DNA from: Lachnospiraceae bacterium JLR.KK008
GTDB lineage: Bacteria; Bacillota; Clostridia; Lachnospirales; Lachnospiraceae
Length of the DNA: 64,000 bases
Assembly: GCA_037015955.1 (NCBI GenBank)
Contig: CP143548.1
Span: forward strand, 2,970,001 to 3,034,000
Reading direction: 5' to 3'
Part shown: piece by piece, positions 23,207 to 31,482 of the stretch
How the letters are laid out: every line of letters begins with the position of its first letter
How positions within the stretch are numbered: position 1 is the stretch's first letter
Made by a program: the position numbers and the translations under genes
Notes under the pieces: model-generated
What the model saw: only the letters and a program-made list of their open reading frames with translations
What the model was told of the DNA's origin: nothing
Database searches by the model: none

Positions 23207-23407
23207 ATGGATGACAAGCAAGTAGAAGAACTTGTAAAGATGCTGGACGCCGGTATGGCAAAGGGTGTCGGTCATGTAAATGTAGATACTGACGCCACGA
23301 GCGAAAAAGCTGCCACTGTTCAGACCATGGGATGTACGGATTGTTCGAGAACTCCTCTGGCATGCAGTGTGCCTACCCTGCATCAGGGTCTTGATGACTA
23401 TCAATAA
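23207..23407 (+). CDS. 66-aa Cys-containing relative of the PFL linker region
   Basis: Lies between the PFL catalytic and radical subunits with GGGAGG eight bases before its ATG. Residues 5-26, including [11 protein letters not shown] and GVGHVNVD, resemble the start of the radical subunit ([11 protein letters not shown] and GGHHLNVN). Where that protein continues to the radical Gly, this one turns into a tail with Cys43, Cys46 and Cys53 ([14 protein letters not shown]). It has no radical Gly. Function unknown; regulation, assembly or redox sensing of the split PFL are possible inferences. Confidence 0.85.
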   Translation: MDDKQVEELVKMLDAGMAKGVGHVNVDTDATSEKAATVQTMGCTDCSRTPLACSVPTLHQGLDDYQ

Positions 23408-23433
23408 TAAAAATCTTGAAGGAGGAATATAAA

Positions 23434-23679
23434 ATGGCAGCAGTAAATACAGCCCAGGTAGACAATCTTGTATCTTTATTAGATGGTTATGCAACAAAAG
23501 GCGGACATCATCTGAATGTAAACGTTTTAAACAGAGATATGTTGCTGGATGCTCAGAAACATCCTGAGAATTATCCGCAGCTGACGATCCGCGTATCCGG
23601 CTATGCAGTTAACTTCATTAAACTGACACCGGAGCAGCAGGCAGATGTCATTTCCCGTACGTTCCACGAGAGCATCTGA
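23434..23679 (+). CDS. Glycyl-radical subunit of split pyruvate formate-lyase (GrcA-like)
   Basis: 81 aa and homologous to the last 78 or so residues of single-chain [21 protein letters not shown], then [12 protein letters not shown] with the radical-bearing Gly56, and the end [15 protein letters not shown]. Related to E. coli GrcA/YfiD, which repairs oxygen-cleaved PFL, but here it is presumably obligatory because pflB has no radical domain. The two chains add up to 760 aa, the length of E. coli PflB. AAGGAGG eight bases before the ATG. Activated by the downstream PflA. Confidence 0.94.
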   Translation: MAAVNTAQVDNLVSLLDGYATKGGHHLNVNVLNRDMLLDAQKHPENYPQLTIRVSGYAVNFIKLTPEQQADVISRTFHESI

Positions 23680-23706
23680 TCGCAGTATCATTTGTAACAG
23701 GTAATC

Positions 23707-23738
23707 AAACCCCTGGAATAAAATCCAGGGGTTTTGGT
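23707..23738 (+). terminator. Terminator between the PFL subunits and pflA
   Basis: 11-bp stem (AAACCCCTGGA / TCCAGGGGTTT) followed by TGGTTT. The short, interrupted T run suggests partial read-through into pflA, giving less activase than lyase. Confidence 0.75.
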
Positions 23739-23761
23739 TTCTACGAAAGGAGAAGCTAAAT

Positions 23762-24520
23762 ATGAGTGGCAGAATTCATTCTCTGGAATCTTTTGGCACC
23801 GTAGACGGCCCTGGCGTCCGCTTCGTCGTATTCGTACAGGGTTGTCCGATGCGGTGCGCCTATTGTCACAATCCGGATACGTGGGAAATGAATGCCGGTA
23901 CTGTTATGGAGGCTTCCGAGATTATTGAGCAATATGAAAGAAACGTCAGTTTCTATAAGGGCGGCGGTATCACCGTTACCGGCGGCGAACCTCTGATGCA
24001 GGTCAATTTTCTGATTGAATTATTTACACTTGCAAAAGAAAAGAATATCCATACATGCATCGACTCTTCCGGCATCGCTTTCACCCCACAAAACAGTAGC
24101 TGGATGGAAAAACTGGATCAGCTGCTCGCGCTCACAGATCTCGTAATGCTTGATATCAAACATATTGATCCGGAAAAGCATAAAGAGCTTACCGCGCAGC
24201 CAAATGATAAAATTCTTGCTTTTGCTGAGTACTTGTCCTCTAAGGGTATCGATATCTGGATTCGTCATGTTGTCGTTCCGGGCATCACTGACGATGATAC
24301 TTATCTGTATCGTCTGGGATATTTTATCGGTGGTTTGAAAACGCTGAAAGCGCTCGATGTCCTTCCCTACCACACGATGGGCAAGCCCAAATATGAAAAA
24401 CTCGGCATCCCCTATAAACTGGACGGGGTAGAAGCGATGGATAAAGATAAAGTGATTGAGAAAAAGCAGGTTATTTTAAACGGGATCAAGGCAAGACGGG
24501 CAGATGATGAAAAAGCCTGA
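23762..24520 (+). CDS. pflA: Pyruvate formate-lyase activating enzyme
   Basis: Radical SAM enzyme of 252 aa that abstracts hydrogen from the PFL glycine. The [4Fe-4S] Cys motif is in CPMRCAYCHNPDTW; SAM-binding GGGITVTGGEPL follows near residue 70. Full length for the family. AAAGGAG nine bases before the ATG. Position directly after the split PFL genes ties it to the 81-aa radical subunit. Confidence 0.96.
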   Translation: MSGRIHSLESFGTVDGPGVRFVVFVQGCPMRCAYCHNPDTWEMNAGTVMEASEIIEQYERNVSFYKGGGITVTGGEPLMQVNFLIELFTLAKEKNIHTCIDSSGIAFTPQNSSWMEKLDQLLALTDLVMLDIKHIDPEKHKELTAQPNDKILAFAEYLSSKGIDIWIRHVVVPGITDDDTYLYRLGYFIGGLKTLKALDVLPYHTMGKPKYEKLGIPYKLDGVEAMDKDKVIEKKQVILNGIKARRADDEKA

Positions 24521-24579
24521 TTGCAACCTCTGATGCGCAATGAATGACAGGCATGTCACGCTTTTCCTGCATTTTCTAC

Positions 24580-24608
24580 TTGTATTCATCATACATTTGT
24601 ATTAAAAT
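24580..24608 (+). promoter_or_regulatory. Promoter of the ferredoxin gene
   Basis: TTGTAT, 17-base spacer, TAAAAT, 60 bases before the ferredoxin ATG. Confidence 0.6.
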
Positions 24609-24667
24609 GTATGTAGCGATCAACCAACAGATCAAAAAGAAACCGGATTTTAAGGAGGATAATTATT

Positions 24668-24838
24668 ATGGCATATGTAATTAGCGATGGTTGCGTAAGC
24701 TGTGGAGCTTGCGAAGGTCAGTGCCCTGTAGGCGCTATCAGCATGGGAGATACACAGTTCCAGATCGATCCCGACAAATGCATCAGCTGTGGTTCTTGTG
24801 CAGGTGCTTGCCCTACAGGTTCTATTTCTGAAGAATAA
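24668..24838 (+). CDS. Clostridial 2[4Fe-4S] ferredoxin
   Basis: 56 aa with two classical cluster motifs, CVSCGACEGQCP and CISCGSCAGACP, each CxxCxxCxxxC. Low-potential electron carrier for pyruvate:ferredoxin oxidoreductase, hydrogenases and similar enzymes; it may also reduce the cluster of PflA. AAGGAGG nine bases before the ATG. Own promoter and terminator. Confidence 0.97.
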   Translation: MAYVISDGCVSCGACEGQCPVGAISMGDTQFQIDPDKCISCGSCAGACPTGSISEE

Positions 24839-24856
24839 TCACCGTCTTAATATGTG

Positions 24857-24887
24857 AAAAGCACTCAGAAAAATGAGTGCTTTTTTC
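24857..24887 (+). terminator. Bidirectional terminator of the ferredoxin gene
   Basis: 11-bp perfect stem (AAAAGCACTCA / TGAGTGCTTTT) with a T6 run. The convergent MerR gene ends inside the stem at 24865, so the hairpin doubles as the last codons of that gene. Confidence 0.9.
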
Positions 24888-25530
24888 TTTTTTCTTTCTT
24901 CTCTGCTTTCTCCCGTATCAATTCGTCAATTTTCTTGAAATGTTCTTCTTCGCGTTTCATCCTTTCACTTTCACGCGCTTCTTCCCGCTCTTCCTGCACG
25001 CGGAACTGATAATCTAATTCTTTTAAGACACTTTCCTTGATCTGTTCACAGAACTTCTCATTCCCCTCCTGGATCGCTTCCAACATCATATTTTTCAACA
25101 GTATCTGCAACCGGTAAGATTTGTCTTCTTTATTTTGTGTCTCTCTTTCTTTTACTGTATAGGTGTCGCTCAAAGTAATCGCCAGCCCTCCTGTCTCTCT
25201 CTTCGCAACAGTCTCAATTTCTCCCTTTTCATTCTCTTTCCTGTCAGCTATCATTGTCTCTTTTTCCTTGCCACCTTTTTCAGTTTCCATACGATTTGGT
25301 TCCTGCATTTCTTCTTTCAATGCCCGGCGTATTGCTTTGAGCTGAAATCCCTGCTCTTTCATCGACTTCACTCTCTTCAGGCGATTGACATCATCCGCCG
25401 TGTAATAACGGTGTCCCAGCTTGTTCCTCTTGATCGGCAGTTCCAGTTCATCTTCCCAATATCGCAGGACATGACTCTCTACTTCTACCTGTTTTGCCGC
25501 ATCTGAAATCATGTACATTTTCTGTTCCAT
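24865..25530 (-). CDS. MerR family regulator with C-terminal coiled coil
   Basis: 221 aa. N-terminal MerR helix-turn-helix (ISDAAKQVEVESHVLRYWED, then LGHRYYTADDVNRLKRVKSM), a variable linker, and a long charged helix (about 140-221) rich in Glu, Lys and Arg ending in KKEKRKKHSFF. The architecture recalls RacA-like or DUF3967 proteins more than metal-sensing MerR, and no metal-binding Cys are seen. Chromosome or cell-cycle role possible but unproven. AAGGAGG seven bases before the ATG. Confidence 0.8.
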   Translation of the reverse strand: MEQKMYMISDAAKQVEVESHVLRYWEDELELPIKRNKLGHRYYTADDVNRLKRVKSMKEQGFQLKAIRRALKEEMQEPNRMETEKGGKEKETMIADRKENEKGEIETVAKRETGGLAITLSDTYTVKERETQNKEDKSYRLQILLKNMMLEAIQEGNEKFCEQIKESVLKELDYQFRVQEEREEARESERMKREEEHFKKIDELIREKAEKKEKRKKHSFF

Positions 25531-25653
25531 ACTTTTTCCTCCTTATGATAATTTTCTCTGTTTCCAAACCGCCGCAGCGTATTGATACATTTTATAAAAA
25601 CAAAAAGGACAGGCATCCTTTGCTTGTCCTCTTTCGTATGAAATATGTATTTT

Positions 25654-26991
25654 TTATTTCTGTATATTTGCGAATTTCGTGTAATCCGGCAGCCAGGCCA
25701 GATTCACCGTCCCGATTGGACCGTTTCTCTGTTTCGCGATAATAATCTCCGCCACGCCTTTAATATCTGTGTCTTTATTATAATAGTCATCTCTGTATAT
25801 AAACATGACCACATCTGCATCCTGCTCTATGGCACCCGATTCACGAAGATCGGAAAGCATCGGTCTGTGATCCGGTCTCTGCTCCACCGCACGGCTGAGC
25901 TGTGACAATGCAATCACCGGAACATTCAGTTCCCGGGCAAGCGCTTTCAGAGACCGCGATATGTCAGATATTTCCTGTTGTCTGGAATCCGTACGGCCAC
26001 TCCCTGACATTAACTGAAGATAATCAATGATAACAATCTTCAAATCATGCTCCAACTTATACTTCCTGCATTTTGATCGAAGCTCCGATATGCTGATTCC
26101 TGGCGTATCATCAATGATCAGATTCGACTTTCCGATAATACCGGCACTCTCAATTAGTTTTTCCCATTCCGTATCTGTCAGATTTCCGGTACGGATATGC
26201 TGAGAATCAACTTTTGATTCCAACGAAAAGAGACGATTCACAAGCTGCTCTTTTGACATTTCCAGACTGAAAACAGCAACTGTCTGGCTTTGCTTGAAAG
26301 CCATATACTGTGCGATATTGAGTACAAATGCCGTCTTCCCCATCGAAGGTCTCGCTGCTATCAAAATCAAATCGGAAGGCTGCATCCCGGCTGTTCTGTA
26401 ATCCAGATCAATAAACCCTGTGGGAATGCCTGTCACCACTCCTTTATTTTTGGAAGCCATCTCAATCCTGTCCATAGCATTCATGACGATTTCCCGGATC
26501 GGCACATAATCGCTGCTGTTTCTTCTCTGTAGCAGATCAAAGACTCTCTTTTCCGTGTCTTCTAATATCGTCTCCAGATTTTCTTTACCGACATAGCAGG
26601 TATTGGCGATCTCTTCATTCAAACGGATCAGCTTACGCAGCGTTGCCTTTTCGGAGACGATGTTGGCATAATATTTGATGTTTGCCGATGTGGGCAGGCC
26701 CGTGATCAAGTCACGGATAAATTCCAGACTGCTGATCTCCGGAGGCACGTCTTTCTCTTTTAGCCGATCCTGTAATGTGACGACATCAACAGGTTTTCCT
26801 TCGTCATTCAGTTCAATAATCGCCTCAAATACGGCTCCATACTGCTTGCCGTAAAAGTCTTCTCTATGTAATAACTCGGCAGCTACGACGATGGCTTCCC
26901 GGTCCATGATCATGGAACCGATCACAGACTGTTCTGCCTCCACACTGTGGGGTAATACCCGTTTTAACAATGCCTCTTCCATTTCTGCCAT
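25654..26991 (-). CDS. dnaB: Replicative DNA helicase
   Basis: 445 aa, hexameric helicase of the replication fork. N-terminal DnaB domain (about 10-110) and RecA-like C-terminal domain with Walker A ARPSMGKTAF, Walker B IVIIDYLQLM and the Arg-finger region ELNVPVIALSQLSR. Downstream of rplI, an arrangement conserved in Firmicutes (gdpP-rplI-dnaB). Confidence 0.97.
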   Translation of the reverse strand: MAEMEEALLKRVLPHSVEAEQSVIGSMIMDREAIVVAAELLHREDFYGKQYGAVFEAIIELNDEGKPVDVVTLQDRLKEKDVPPEISSLEFIRDLITGLPTSANIKYYANIVSEKATLRKLIRLNEEIANTCYVGKENLETILEDTEKRVFDLLQRRNSSDYVPIREIVMNAMDRIEMASKNKGVVTGIPTGFIDLDYRTAGMQPSDLILIAARPSMGKTAFVLNIAQYMAFKQSQTVAVFSLEMSKEQLVNRLFSLESKVDSQHIRTGNLTDTEWEKLIESAGIIGKSNLIIDDTPGISISELRSKCRKYKLEHDLKIVIIDYLQLMSGSGRTDSRQQEISDISRSLKALARELNVPVIALSQLSRAVEQRPDHRPMLSDLRESGAIEQDADVVMFIYRDDYYNKDTDIKGVAEIIIAKQRNGPIGTVNLAWLPDYTKFANIQK

Positions 26992-27009
26992 AGTTCTCTT
27001 TTGCCTCTG

Positions 27010-27456
27010 TTACTCTTCCTGTACTTTTACTTTCAGCTTTCCTGTCACCTTCTGGTGAAGTTTAACCGCAACCTCATAAACGCCAAAACTTTTGATCGGC
27101 TCCCCAAGCTGTATCTTCTTCTTGTCAATTTCCATGCCACATTGCGCCTTCGCCGCCTGCGCGATCTCTTTGGTCGACACCGAACCAAATACTTTGCCGC
27201 CCTCGCCGGCTTTTATCTTAACGACCACTTCTTTTGTTTCCATATCCTTCGCAAAAGCCTGAGCCGCTTCAAACTGCTCCTGAGCAATTTTTTCTTTATT
27301 TGCCTTTTGCAGTTTTAAATCATTGAGATTTTTTGAGGTCGCCTCTACGCCGAGCTTTTTGGGTAAAATATAATTTCTGGCATAACCGTCATTGACCTCG
27401 ATAATCTCTTCCTTTTTGCCGAGACTCTTCACATCTTCCAATAATATAATCTTCAT
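27010..27456 (-). CDS. rplI: 50S ribosomal protein L9
   Basis: 148 aa. N-terminal rRNA-binding domain with the family signature (GKKEEIIEVNDGYARNYILP), long connecting helix, and C-terminal domain containing GKVFGSVSTKEIAQ. Its ATG overlaps the stop codon of gdpP (TAATG), indicating coupling. Confidence 0.97.
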   Translation of the reverse strand: MKIILLEDVKSLGKKEEIIEVNDGYARNYILPKKLGVEATSKNLNDLKLQKANKEKIAQEQFEAAQAFAKDMETKEVVVKIKAGEGGKVFGSVSTKEIAQAAKAQCGMEIDKKKIQLGEPIKSFGVYEVAVKLHQKVTGKLKVKVQEE

Positions 27457-29501
27457 TATAAATCGCCTTCTTCCATCATTCTGTCTAAAGTAGCTTTCAT
27501 TATCGATACAGCTTCCTGTAACGAAATGTTTTCCATCTGCGCTCCCGCGATGTTCATATGACCGCCGCCGCCCAACCGTTCCATGATAACCTGTACATTG
27601 ACTTCGTCAATCGAACGGGCGCTGAAATATATTTTACCCTGGAACTGCGTCATGACAAAGCTTGCCCTGATGCCTTTGATATTCATCAGTTCATTGGCAG
27701 CCTGCGCACCGATCACAGTAGGACTCTTTACGCCATCGCTGGAGCAGGTAGACAACGCATAACATTTTTTATAAATTTCCGCCTGTCTGACAACGTCCGC
27801 CCTTGTCTTGTATTCCATCGCATCTTCACGAAAGAGCTTTCTCACCCGGGTCACATCGGCCCCATTCCTGCGCAGATACGCCGCCGCCTCGAATGTGCGG
27901 ACCCCGGTCTTTGTTGTAAAGTTGTTCGTATCAATGATGATGCCCGCATACATGCTGTCGGCCTCCTCGGCTCTGGGCCTGATACCATCCTTGATATATT
28001 GCAGGATTTCCGTAACCATTTCACACGCCGACGAAGCATATGGCTCTACATAAGACAAAGTTGCATTTTCTATTGTCTCCGAACCCTGTCTGTGATGATC
28101 GAGCACAACGATCGACTTGCATGTGTGCAGCAGTTCCGGACATTCCGTAATACTCGGCTTGTTGACATCTACAACGATCAATACCGTATTGTTTTCCGAT
28201 GCCTCGATTGCCTGTGCACTGTTAATGATCAGATCTTCCTCATATTCAGGATTGTCCTGAAACATAGCAAGCAGAGGGCTGACCGACGTTGTAACATCAT
28301 TGATTACAATATGTGCTTTTCTATTTAAAGATTTTGCGATCCGGTAGATACCGATCGCCGCCCCAAAGCTGTCCACATCTGCCATTCGATGGCCCATGAC
28401 AAGTACTTTATCTTTTGAAGAAATGATCTCATTTAAGGCATGGGCTTTTACTCTCGCCTTAACCCGTGTATTTTTCTCTACCTGCTGGCTTTTCCCGCCA
28501 TAATACGTGATAGAATCCGATGTCTTAACGACCGCCTGATCACCGCCCCGTCCGAGTGCGAGATCGATAGCGGCTCTGGAAAATTCATAATTTTGTGTAT
28601 TGCTGAGCCCGTCCAACCCGATGCCAATACTCAACGTGACTGCCATTTCATTCCCGATATTGACCGTCTTCACATCATCCAGAAGATCAAATTTATTCTC
28701 TTCCAGGCAGAGAACGGATTCCTTGCGCAAAATAATAAAATACTTGTCCTTCTCCAGCTTCTTGGCAATGCCGTCCATCGAAGCGATGTATTTATTGACC
28801 ATCCGGTCGATCAACGCAATCAAAAGAGAACGTCTGACTTCTTCCACACTTTCCAGTGCTTCCTCATAGTTATCCAGATAAATCATTCCCACAGCCAGAG
28901 ACTGATTATCATTCTCCCTCAGAGCGATCTTCAACGCCGTTTCATCATACAGGTAAAGGGCGATCAGAAATCCTTTATAATTCGGTTCCTGAAAGATCTC
29001 ACTGTTTACTGCCATATCCCGCAGGGAAATTTTTTTCATCTTTACCGTAAATTCACTGTCTTCAAATACCAGTCCCGTCTCCGTCTCTTCCTCCTCACCG
29101 GGGAGCCTGTCCTTTGTCAGTTCCGGAAAAACGGCGGTAATTGCTTTGTGATAGCCTTTTTCTTTATGTATTACTTTTTCGAATGCTTTATTCGTCCAGA
29201 TGACCTTTCCGCCCTCATCCAACAGCGCATAGGGAATCTCCATTTCCCGCAAAAGTCGTTTCTGAATCTGTCCATACTGTGTCGCAAAGCTGATCAGCTC
29301 GTTCATAATAACCGGTTTGTTATAGAACATCAGCATAAAAATAACTGCAAAATAAACAATCAAAGCCCCTGTGAGCAAAAGACCTGAACGGTAATCCATC
29401 AGGTAAATACCAAAATTTATCAGTACGAGCCAAATACCAAGCAACATGGAACCCTGAAGATATAATCTCAGTCTTCCTTTTAGCTTAATCCTTTTTTTCA
29501 T
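27456..29501 (-). CDS. gdpP: Cyclic-di-AMP phosphodiesterase GdpP
   Basis: 681 aa, membrane protein hydrolysing c-di-AMP. Two N-terminal membrane helices (about 12-55), a PAS-like domain, a degenerate GGDEF domain (about 180-320), then DHH/DHHA1 from about 340. Catalytic motifs GHRMADVDSFGAAIG and VVLDHHRQ are present, as is the late GGGGHMNIAGAQ. First gene of the conserved gdpP-rplI-dnaB operon. Confidence 0.95.
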   Translation of the reverse strand: MKKRIKLKGRLRLYLQGSMLLGIWLVLINFGIYLMDYRSGLLLTGALIVYFAVIFMLMFYNKPVIMNELISFATQYGQIQKRLLREMEIPYALLDEGGKVIWTNKAFEKVIHKEKGYHKAITAVFPELTKDRLPGEEEETETGLVFEDSEFTVKMKKISLRDMAVNSEIFQEPNYKGFLIALYLYDETALKIALRENDNQSLAVGMIYLDNYEEALESVEEVRRSLLIALIDRMVNKYIASMDGIAKKLEKDKYFIILRKESVLCLEENKFDLLDDVKTVNIGNEMAVTLSIGIGLDGLSNTQNYEFSRAAIDLALGRGGDQAVVKTSDSITYYGGKSQQVEKNTRVKARVKAHALNEIISSKDKVLVMGHRMADVDSFGAAIGIYRIAKSLNRKAHIVINDVTTSVSPLLAMFQDNPEYEEDLIINSAQAIEASENNTVLIVVDVNKPSITECPELLHTCKSIVVLDHHRQGSETIENATLSYVEPYASSACEMVTEILQYIKDGIRPRAEEADSMYAGIIIDTNNFTTKTGVRTFEAAAYLRRNGADVTRVRKLFREDAMEYKTRADVVRQAEIYKKCYALSTCSSDGVKSPTVIGAQAANELMNIKGIRASFVMTQFQGKIYFSARSIDEVNVQVIMERLGGGGHMNIAGAQMENISLQEAVSIMKATLDRMMEEGDL

Positions 29502-29737
29502 TATGTTACCTCTGGGCAGATACCTGTTTCGTTTCTTTCTATATCAAAATATATATCTATCTGCCAAAACAATATGCTATCATTATAGCATTTCTTTCTT
29601 CTAATTGCTATAACATTATGCAGCCAAATATAAGGAGATTTTGTCTGATAATGACAAATTCTGTCAGATATTGTGCGTTTTTATACGTGGTTTGTCGATG
29701 AAAAATCGGCAGGGGCAGGGAGGTGGATTAATGTCTT

Positions 29738-30018
29738 TTAGACAATGACATTATTATAACTCTTCTTCGCTGGCTCTAATGTCTGTATTTCTTCTGCAAC
29801 TTGCTTTTTATTTTTACTGGATAATAATCTTTCATAAAAGAAGGAATTTATCTGACACCCTAGTTGTCTGGTACTCCATCGGGATTTTACAGCTTCCTGC
29901 ATATAAAATTCTGGCATATTTTTCAAATTGGCAACAGTAAATCCTTTTCCAAAGTCCTGTGTCATATGCTTTGACAACTCTTCTAGCAAGCCTTTACCAT
30001 ACTCTGCTTTTACATTGA
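29738..30018 (-). pseudogene. Remnant of a DUF1016 (YhcG-type PDDEXK nuclease) gene
   Basis: The translation AEYGKGLLEELSKHM, then DFGKGFTVANLKNM, and WSTRQLGCQINSFFYERLL matches parts of the N-terminal DUF1016 domain. The middle part (the usual SWSHYRLL segment) is missing between EFYMQ and EAVKSRWST, and the C-terminal nuclease domain is absent. Homology runs up to the stop codon of the upstream rlmD-type gene, so the true start is lost. An ATG at 29989 gives an 83-aa frame but is unlikely to be functional. Confidence 0.7.
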
Positions 30019-31404
30019 TTACGCTGTCGGATTTTTGTGAGAAAGCATTACAACCGTCTCCACATGCACAGTCTGCGGAAACATGTCCACCGGCCTGACC
30101 CGTTGCAATTCATAACCGCCTTCACACAGTATCTTCAAGTCTCTTGCCAGCGTCGCAGAATCACAGCTCACATATACGATCTTCTGCGGGCGCATCTGCA
30201 GTATCGTCTCCAGGCATTTCTCATCACAGCCTTTGCGCGGAGGATCTACTACGATCACGTCCGCATGAATGCCCTCTGACGCATATTTCTCCGGAAGCAC
30301 ATTTTCTGCCTTCCCCACGATAAACTCCGCATTGTCAATTCCGTTGAGCCTTGCGTTTTCTCTGGCATCCTCGATCGCCTGCGGAATCACTTCGACTCCA
30401 TAAACCCGGCCTGCCTTGCCGGCCATGAAAATGGAGATCGTGCCAATACCACAATACAGATCCCATACCGTCTCCGTACCATGCAGGTCCGCATATTCCA
30501 CTGCCAGCTCGTACAGTTTCCTTGTCTGTACCGGGTTGATCTGGTAAAACGAAAGCGGAGAGATGGAAAATGTTATTTCCCCGATCTGATCTCTGATCGT
30601 CCTGCTGCCCCAGAGAGACACGACTTTCTCGCCCATAATCACATTCGTTTTCTCCCGATTGACACAATATGACACACTCGTCATACCTTTGATCCGAATC
30701 AGATCTGTTGTCAGTTCTTCCGCAAAGGGAAGACTCTGACCATTGATAATCAGGCAGACCATCAGCTCCCCGGTCGCAAATCCCTTGCGGATCAGTACAT
30801 GGCGGATGAGCCCCCGGCCGCTACCTTCATCATAAGCCTCAACCTTATAGTTACGCATATAAGAAAGTACCGCCTCTAAAATCTCCCTGTTTTCTAAAGT
30901 CCCCAGCGCACAGTCCGTATTGGCAATAATCGTATGCGTCCTGCCCGCATAAAACCCTACTACTATGTCATTGTTTTTGTCTGTTCCAATCGGAAATTGT
31001 GCTTTATTGCGATAATGAAACGGCGTTTGCATCCCAATGATCGGTTCGATCTTCCGTTCAATCAGTTCTGCCGGAAACCCGCCCAGGCGGATGAGATTGT
31101 TTGCCACTTTCTTTGTTTTAAATTCCAGTTGTCTTTCATAAGAAAGCACTTGAATCTGACAGCCGCCGCACTGCTTATGAAAAGCACACATCGGCTCTAC
31201 GCGAAAAGAAGAAGGTGTCACCACCTTCTCCAGTCTGGCATAACCATAATTTTTCTTCAGCTTTGTCACTCTGGCCTCTATGGTATCACCGATGACCGCG
31301 TCTTTGACAAAAAAGGGAAAACCTTCCGCCTTACCAATTCCCTGGCCTTCCGCACTCAAATCTTCAATATGTAAAAGGATAATATCATTTTTCTTATAAA
31401 CCAT
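30019..31404 (-). CDS. 23S rRNA (uracil-5-)-methyltransferase, RlmD/TrmA family
   Basis: 461 aa. N-terminal TRAM domain (about 1-60), Cys cluster for a [4Fe-4S] centre (CAFHKQCGGCQIQ), and a C-terminal SAM domain with DLYCGIGTISIFMA, DPPRKGC and the catalytic Cys in VYVSCDSATLARDL. The family methylates U1939 or U747 of 23S rRNA or T54 of tRNA; which one cannot be told here. Start chosen at 31404 behind AAGGCGG. Confidence 0.92.
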   Translation of the reverse strand: MVYKKNDIILLHIEDLSAEGQGIGKAEGFPFFVKDAVIGDTIEARVTKLKKNYGYARLEKVVTPSSFRVEPMCAFHKQCGGCQIQVLSYERQLEFKTKKVANNLIRLGGFPAELIERKIEPIIGMQTPFHYRNKAQFPIGTDKNNDIVVGFYAGRTHTIIANTDCALGTLENREILEAVLSYMRNYKVEAYDEGSGRGLIRHVLIRKGFATGELMVCLIINGQSLPFAEELTTDLIRIKGMTSVSYCVNREKTNVIMGEKVVSLWGSRTIRDQIGEITFSISPLSFYQINPVQTRKLYELAVEYADLHGTETVWDLYCGIGTISIFMAGKAGRVYGVEVIPQAIEDARENARLNGIDNAEFIVGKAENVLPEKYASEGIHADVIVVDPPRKGCDEKCLETILQMRPQKIVYVSCDSATLARDLKILCEGGYELQRVRPVDMFPQTVHVETVVMLSHKNPTA

Positions 31405-31482
31405 TTTCCGCCTTCTCTTCGCACTATACCCTAATGTCACAGTTTGAACTGCTCTGCTTTTTCCCTGTTTTTCCTGTCATTC

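Noticed and set aside
21382-23217. 611-aa open frame on the minus strand opposite pflB
   Set aside because: Antisense shadow of a highly expressed gene with biased codons; no ribosome binding site and no known domain.
23416-23433. Upstream TTG start for the radical subunit
   Set aside because: Would place the start before the AAGGAGG site; ATG at 23434 has correct spacing.
29738-29989. 83-aa frame as a functional gene
   Set aside because: No ribosome binding site, and homology continues upstream of the Met; called a pseudogene instead.
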